A stretch of DNA of 35,402 nt from an uncultured Prevotella sp. (GTDB lineage: Bacteria > Bacteroidota > Bacteroidia > Bacteroidales > Bacteroidaceae): assembly GCA_947165435.1 (NCBI GenBank), contig CAMVAI010000030.1:1-35402 (forward strand). The letters run 5' to 3'. The notes under the pieces are model-generated. The model saw nothing but the letters and a program-made list of their open reading frames with translations. It was not told the DNA's origin and did no database searches. Below are positions 31,628-35,402 of this stretch, piece by piece. A program made the translations under genes and the position numbers. The stretch's first letter is position 1, and every line of letters starts with the position of its first letter.

Positions 31628-32235
31628 AGACAAACGACCACAACAAGCGGCTGTTCCGCTCGATGCAGGAAGAGCCAGACAAGTATCCCGACCAGGAGAT
31701 AGAGGCCATGATGGACGACCTGGACCAAGAGGCCGACGTGGATGAGGCATGGCAGCAGTTTGAAAGTGAAAAACTAAAAGTGAAGAGTGAAAAACCGACT
31801 GCCGCGCTCCCGACAGTGAAATTTTATTCTTCACTCCGTAAGGTGGCAGCCTCCTTTGTCGGTCTGCTCTTAGTGTCTGCCGTTGCTATTGCGGCAGTCT
31901 GGAGCCTCACCCCCGGCCCCTCTCCCATGGAGAGGGGAGTAGATACTTCTTCCGCAGAGAATATCGACAGCAAAGGTAATCACTCCCCTCTCCCTGGGAG
32001 AGGGGCTGGGGGTGAGGCTTCCTGTATCTTCGACAACGTCACCCTCGACAGCATCGCCAAGGACATTGCCGTCTATCATCACCTTGATATAGACGTACAA
32101 AACGAAGAGGCCGGCCATCTGCGTTTCTATTTCGTATGGAATCAGGACGAGAGCCTGCAGGAGGTCATAGAGAAGTTGAACATGTTCGACCAGGTCAACC
32201 TCGCCGTCGAGGACCATAAACTGATAGTCAGATGA
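31624..32235 (+). CDS. FecR-like anti-sigma factor with repeat-built linker
   Basis: 203 residues. The N-terminal cytoplasmic part (1-about 70) leads to one membrane segment (about 73-93, VAASFVGLLLVSAVAIAAVW) and a periplasmic part ending in a DUF4974-type domain (SCIFDNVTLDSIAKDIAVYHHLDID to LNMFDQVNLAVEDHKLIVR). It should bind the ECF sigma factor and receive the signal from the TonB receptor. It lacks the middle FecR domain normally between these parts, so it is short for FecR. The linker just after the membrane segment is encoded by two inverted palindromic repeats (31905-32018). Confidence 0.82.
   Translation: MKTNDHNKRLFRSMQEEPDKYPDQEIEAMMDDLDQEADVDEAWQQFESEKLKVKSEKPTAALPTVKFYSSLRKVAASFVGLLLVSAVAIAAVWSLTPGPSPMERGVDTSSAENIDSKGNHSPLPGRGAGGEASCIFDNVTLDSIAKDIAVYHHLDIDVQNEEAGHLRFYFVWNQDESLQEVIEKLNMFDQVNLAVEDHKLIVR
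31905..32018. repeat. Paired inverted palindromic repeats (REPIN-like) in anti-sigma gene
   Basis: Copy 31905-31939 (CCTCACCCCCGGCCCCTCTC...) and inverted copy 31984-32018 (...AGAGGGGCTGGGGGTGAGG) are almost exactly complementary, separated by 44 bases. Each also contains its own internal palindrome. Together they encode LTPGPSPMERG and SPLPGRGAGGEA in the periplasmic linker. Confidence 0.9.
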
Positions 32236-34814
32236 TGAAGCACCTCATTATTTCCCTCATCGGTCTGTGCTGTCTATGCCAGGCGCAGGCACAGCACATC
32301 ACGCGCAATTATAATAATGTATCGATGTCTGAGGCACTGCGCGACCTCAACGAGCAGTCACACGACTATACCATCAGCTTCATGTACAACGAGTTAGAAG
32401 ACTTCCGCGTGACCACCAGCATCAAGCACCAATCCGTGCCCGATGCCCTCATGCAGATTGTCGGTTTCTATCCTATACGCGTCGTGAAACGTGGCGAGCG
32501 CGACATCTATGTGGAGTGTACCCACAAGACCGAGCGCCACCTGACTGGGACAATTATCGACGAGAACCGCCAGCCCGTACCCTATGCCAATGTTTACCTG
32601 CTTCATCCCTCCGACTCGACCATCGTCGGTGGTGGCGTGAGCAACGAGGCTGGCGTTTTCGTCATCCCATACGAGTTGCCCGTGGTGTTGGCCCGCATCT
32701 CATACGTGGGCTACAAAACCGTTTACAAATTATGCGGACAGCCCGAAGTGGGAACCATCAGGATTCAGCCCGACAACTACACGCTGAATGGCGTGGTGGT
32801 GACTGGCGAGCGCCCGAAGGTAGTGTTGCAGGGCAATTCGCTGTTGATGAATGTCGAGGGCACGGTGATGTCTCGCCTGGGCACGGCTGAGGATGTGCTG
32901 TCGCGTGTGCCTACTATCTCGAAGAAGGGCGATGGCTACGAGATACTGGGCAAGGGCGCACCGCTCATCTACCTGAACAACCGCAAGCTGACCGACCTGA
33001 ACGAGCTGCGCAACATCCAGTCAGACAACATCCGCTCGGTCGAGGTAGTGCAGAACCCCGGCGCACGCTATGATGCGACGGTGCAAGCCGTCATCGTCAT
33101 CCGCACCCGCCGGGCGGCGGGCCAGGGCCTCGGTGTGGAACTTTCCTCATGGAGCCGCAAGGGACGCGGCTATCAGAACAACGAGCGCATCAACCTGACC
33201 TACCGCACGGGCCGTCTGGAGCTGTTTGCCAACCTCTTCGGAGCCTACAACAAGCGGTGGAGCCGTGGCGACTTCGAGCAGACCATCTTTGCCGACACGC
33301 TGTGGACCGTCAGCAACCGGAAGCAATCTACGGCGCGCAATCCGTACGCAGAGGGGCGCGTGGGCTTCAACTACCAGCTGAACGACAGCAACTCCTTCGG
33401 CGGTTTCTATCAGCACGTCTATGACTACGTGAAGACCGCCTACGACAACGCCGACGAACTGACGGCCAACGGCACGCCCTACGACCACCTGCACAACGTC
33501 GGCACGCGCCGCGACAAGAATGCCCCCAAGCACCAGGCCAACCTCTACTACACGGGCAAGCTGGGCCGCTTCACCATCGACTTCAATGCCGACTACACCG
33601 ACTATCAGAACCGCAGCAGCAACGAGCAGCAGGAACTGAGCCGCAACTACGAGAATCGCGACGTACACACCGAGACCCAGACGCGCGGCCGCATGGTGGC
33701 CGAGAAACTCATCGTGAGCCTTCCGCTGTGGAAGGGGCAGCTCTCCATTGGCGAGGAGTACACCAATACCCGCTGGCGTAGCAGCTTTGAGAACGCTGAG
33801 GGCTATATTCAGAACAGCAACAACGAGCAGCACGAGAGCAACATAGCGCCGTTTGTAGAGCTGCAGCAACGGTTGGGACGCTTCCAGCTGCAGGCCGGTC
33901 TGCGCTATGAGCATGTCGCGTCCGACTACTTCGTGGGTGGTCAGCATCGCAGCGATCAGAGCCGTACCTACGACGATTTCTTTCCCTCCGTCGCCATTTC
34001 GGCACCCCTCCCTTGGGGAGGGGCTGGGGGTGGGCTCTCCATCAGCTATGCCAAGCGCACCAATCGGCCGGCCTACTGGCTGTTGAGCAACGATGTGGTC
34101 TATGAGAACCGCCTGAACATGCAGCGGGGCAATCCTTATCTGCGGCCCGTCAAGTATCATAACTTCAGCGTCATGGCGATGTGGAAAGGCATCTACCTGA
34201 CCACCAACTTTTTCCACTGTGTCAACCCCTTCATGACTGTGATGGAGTGCACCGAGCAGGACAGCAAGGTGAACATGGCCACCACCAGGAACTACGACCA
34301 TGCCAACTGGCTCATCGTCACACTGGGCATGCAGCGCGACATCAGGCTGGGCAGCAGCGTCACGTGGACACCGCAGTACAACGTCACCATGATGAAGCAA
34401 TGGCTCACAACCACCTTCAACGGTCAGGACAAGCATCTGGGTCAGCCCATGCTGTCGCTGCAACTTGGCAACATCGTCGCCCTGCCGCACGACTGGCTGC
34501 TACAGGCCGACTTCAGCATGCACACCCACGGCTACACAGGCTCTAACTTCAAGATTGAAAGCACCAACCCGATGCTCTCGTTCAGCGTGAGCAAGGACTT
34601 CTTCCAGCGGCGGCTGAATATTAAGCTCACGGGCAACGACCTCTTCAATCAGGGTAAAAGCCGTGGTACATTCTACTTCGACCGCATGATATTCCGCAAG
34701 ACCGAGGACAACGACACGCGCTGCGTCTCGCTCTCCCTGCGCTACCGCTTCAACGTCACCCCGTCGAAGTACAAGGGCACCGGTGCCGGCAATGCCGAGA
34801 GGAACCGACTGTGA
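32232..34814 (+). CDS. TonB-dependent receptor/transducer with N-terminal signalling domain
   Basis: 860 residues. Signal peptide (MMKHLIISLIGLCCLCQAQA), STN-like signalling domain (about 22-95), carboxypeptidase-regulatory-like beta-sandwich (about 100-175), plug domain (about 180-275) and an outer-membrane beta-barrel to the end YRFNVTPSKYKGTG. The signalling domain with the overlapping sigma/anti-sigma genes points to a FecA-type transducer that imports its ligand and activates its own transcription. There is no SusD gene, so the ligand may be other than a glycan. A palindromic repeat at 34003 encodes APLPWGGAGGGL in the barrel. Confidence 0.92.
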   Translation: MMKHLIISLIGLCCLCQAQAQHITRNYNNVSMSEALRDLNEQSHDYTISFMYNELEDFRVTTSIKHQSVPDALMQIVGFYPIRVVKRGERDIYVECTHKTERHLTGTIIDENRQPVPYANVYLLHPSDSTIVGGGVSNEAGVFVIPYELPVVLARISYVGYKTVYKLCGQPEVGTIRIQPDNYTLNGVVVTGERPKVVLQGNSLLMNVEGTVMSRLGTAEDVLSRVPTISKKGDGYEILGKGAPLIYLNNRKLTDLNELRNIQSDNIRSVEVVQNPGARYDATVQAVIVIRTRRAAGQGLGVELSSWSRKGRGYQNNERINLTYRTGRLELFANLFGAYNKRWSRGDFEQTIFADTLWTVSNRKQSTARNPYAEGRVGFNYQLNDSNSFGGFYQHVYDYVKTAYDNADELTANGTPYDHLHNVGTRRDKNAPKHQANLYYTGKLGRFTIDFNADYTDYQNRSSNEQQELSRNYENRDVHTETQTRGRMVAEKLIVSLPLWKGQLSIGEEYTNTRWRSSFENAEGYIQNSNNEQHESNIAPFVELQQRLGRFQLQAGLRYEHVASDYFVGGQHRSDQSRTYDDFFPSVAISAPLPWGGAGGGLSISYAKRTNRPAYWLLSNDVVYENRLNMQRGNPYLRPVKYHNFSVMAMWKGIYLTTNFFHCVNPFMTVMECTEQDSKVNMATTRNYDHANWLIVTLGMQRDIRLGSSVTWTPQYNVTMMKQWLTTTFNGQDKHLGQPMLSLQLGNIVALPHDWLLQADFSMHTHGYTGSNFKIESTNPMLSFSVSKDFFQRRLNIKLTGNDLFNQGKSRGTFYFDRMIFRKTEDNDTRCVSLSLRYRFNVTPSKYKGTGAGNAERNRL
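34003..34034. repeat. G/C-rich palindromic repeat in TonB-receptor gene
   Basis: CCCCTCCCTTGGGGAGGGG with the GCTGGGGGTGGG extension typical of the family, encoding APLPWGGAGGGL between barrel segments. Frame is kept. Confidence 0.8.
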
Positions 34815-34980
34815 CGTTCTATATCCAGCACGTCAGTATTCTGCTTGCCTATCGCACATAAAAAAAATTTTTTCTGTTCTTGCTGCCACTCTGCCACCAG
34901 CCTTCCGAAACCGCTGTGGTTCAGACATATAGCGGTGGTGGCAGCAAGGTGGGAGGTGGCAGCAAAGCCAGCCCAGCCAG

Positions 34981-35080
34981 CCCCACCCCCAACCCCTCCC
35001 CGAAAGGGAGGGGAGGGCTGCGCACAGTGAGTGGCAAGCCCCAACCCCAGCCCCTCCCCGAAAGGGAGGGGAGTGGCTGC
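34981..35080. repeat. Two direct G/C-rich palindromic repeats
   Basis: CCCCTCCCCGAAAGGGAGGGG-type copies at about 34995-35016 and 35053-35074 in the same orientation, within the composite element. Confidence 0.85.
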
Positions 35081-35245
35081 GCACAGGGGGTGACAGCATT
35101 GAGTGTGCTACCAGGCGGGGAGATGCCGTTTTCTACGCTGGAAAACGGCGTTTTCTCCGCAAGAAAACGCTGTTTTCACTGTGGTGAACAGTTTTGGTGA
35201 GTCATTTGATGTCACTACGGACTGTGCCGCCACCCCCTGCGCGCA

Positions 35246-35283
35246 GCTGCTCCCCTCCCTTTCGGGGAGGGGTTGGGGGTGGG
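35246..35283. repeat. G/C-rich palindromic repeat, inverted relative to 34981-35080
   Basis: CTCCCCTCCCTTTCGGGGAGG followed by GGTTGGGGGTGGGGC, the reverse orientation of the two copies at 34981-35080 in the other half of the composite element. Confidence 0.8.
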
Positions 35284-35402
35284 GCTTGCCACCTCCCACC
35301 TTGCTGCCACCACCGCTATATATCTGAACCACAGCGGTTTAGGAAACCTGGTGGCAGAGTGGCAGCAAATTTTGTGAAAAAAAGGTTCTGCGTCAATTTA
35401 GG

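Larger units (their letters stand above)
34881..35367. mobile_element. Composite inverted-repeat element with three internal hairpins
   Basis: Arms 34881-34961 and 35287-35367 are 81 bases each and complementary at 77 of 81 positions, 325 bases apart. Inside are G/C-rich palindromic repeats (34981-35020, 35040-35080, 35246-35283) and three consecutive hairpins at 35125-35149, 35148-35170 and 35170-35191 (arms GCCGTTTTC/GAAAACGGC, GCGTTTTCT/AGAAAACGC, CTGTTTTCAC/GTGAACAG). No transposase or supported gene is present. It is either a non-autonomous mobile element or a structured RNA region. Short ORFs crossing it are repeat-encoded. Confidence 0.8.

Noticed and set aside
33147..34490. 447-codon open frame opposite the TonB receptor
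   Set aside because: Antisense shadow of a well-supported receptor gene.
34880..35332. Several ORFs of 60-106 codons in the terminal repeat region
   Set aside because: All are translations of palindromic repeats (TPNPSPKGRG-like) with no family support.
1..35402. CRISPR arrays, rRNA and tRNA genes
   Set aside because: No regularly spaced direct repeats with unique spacers, and no rRNA or cloverleaf-type sequence recognised. The tandem arrays lack spacers.

Overview
The window looks like chromosomal DNA of a Bacteroidales bacterium, most likely Prevotella/Segatella or a close relative. Supporting this are promoters of the Bacteroidetes sigma type (TTTG, 19-base gap, TAnnTTTG), several genes with clear Bacteroidetes homologue style (RNase R, Lgt, LptB, a GDE/GT4/GH57 glycogen set, an ECF sigma/FecR/TonB-receptor set), and a dispersed G/C-rich palindromic repeat that encodes 'TPNPSPKGRG'-like peptides where it falls in a reading frame. 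All calls come from reading the sequence; no database search was run.

Layout. 1-424: terminator of an upstream gene and a 9-unit, 21-bp tandem array. 425-6547 (+): a five-gene cluster (DapA/NanA-like aldolase, Na+/solute symporter, iron alcohol dehydrogenase, PdxA-like dehydrogenase, DUF1537 acid-sugar kinase) that probably imports and breaks down a sugar acid. 6629-9620 (-): SIMPL-domain protein and RNase R. 9792-10655 (-): Rpn/PDDEXK protein. 10948-15707 (-): glycogen/alpha-glucan operon in the order debranching enzyme, GT4 glycosyltransferase, GH57. 15918-16622 (+): Crp/Fnr regulator. 16638-19910 (-): LptB, secreted pectate lyase, lipid kinase. 20025-20386 (-): XRE regulator with a tiny overlapping upstream ORF and a likely operator. 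20813-24122 (+): envelope cluster of exported small protein, CPBP protease, Lgt and a two-DTG aspartic protease with PDZ domain.

24.16-30.6 kb is an A+T-rich accessory island: a relaxase-like remnant, an uncharacterised helical protein, two related 'GNP' proteins that may have a uracil-DNA-glycosylase-like fold, a KilA-N/WYL gene pair, an orphan strong promoter followed by a very long hairpin, a PIN toxin/antitoxin pair and a truncated small gene. Core G+C-rich sequence returns at 30.65 kb with an alkyltransferase (MGMT) gene and the overlapping ECF sigma factor, FecR-like anti-sigma and TonB-dependent transducer genes.

The most striking property of the window is how repeats interact with genes. 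About ten copies of a G/C-rich palindrome, often paired in inverted orientation as in REPINs, sit between genes and also inside RNase R, the DUF1537 kinase, the anti-sigma factor and the TonB receptor, always keeping the frame open. A second A+T-rich family (GAAATGA units) forms gene junctions and part of the kinase. The window ends in a roughly 490-bp composite element with 81-bp inverted arms (77 of 81 positions pairing) around palindromes and three consecutive hairpins.
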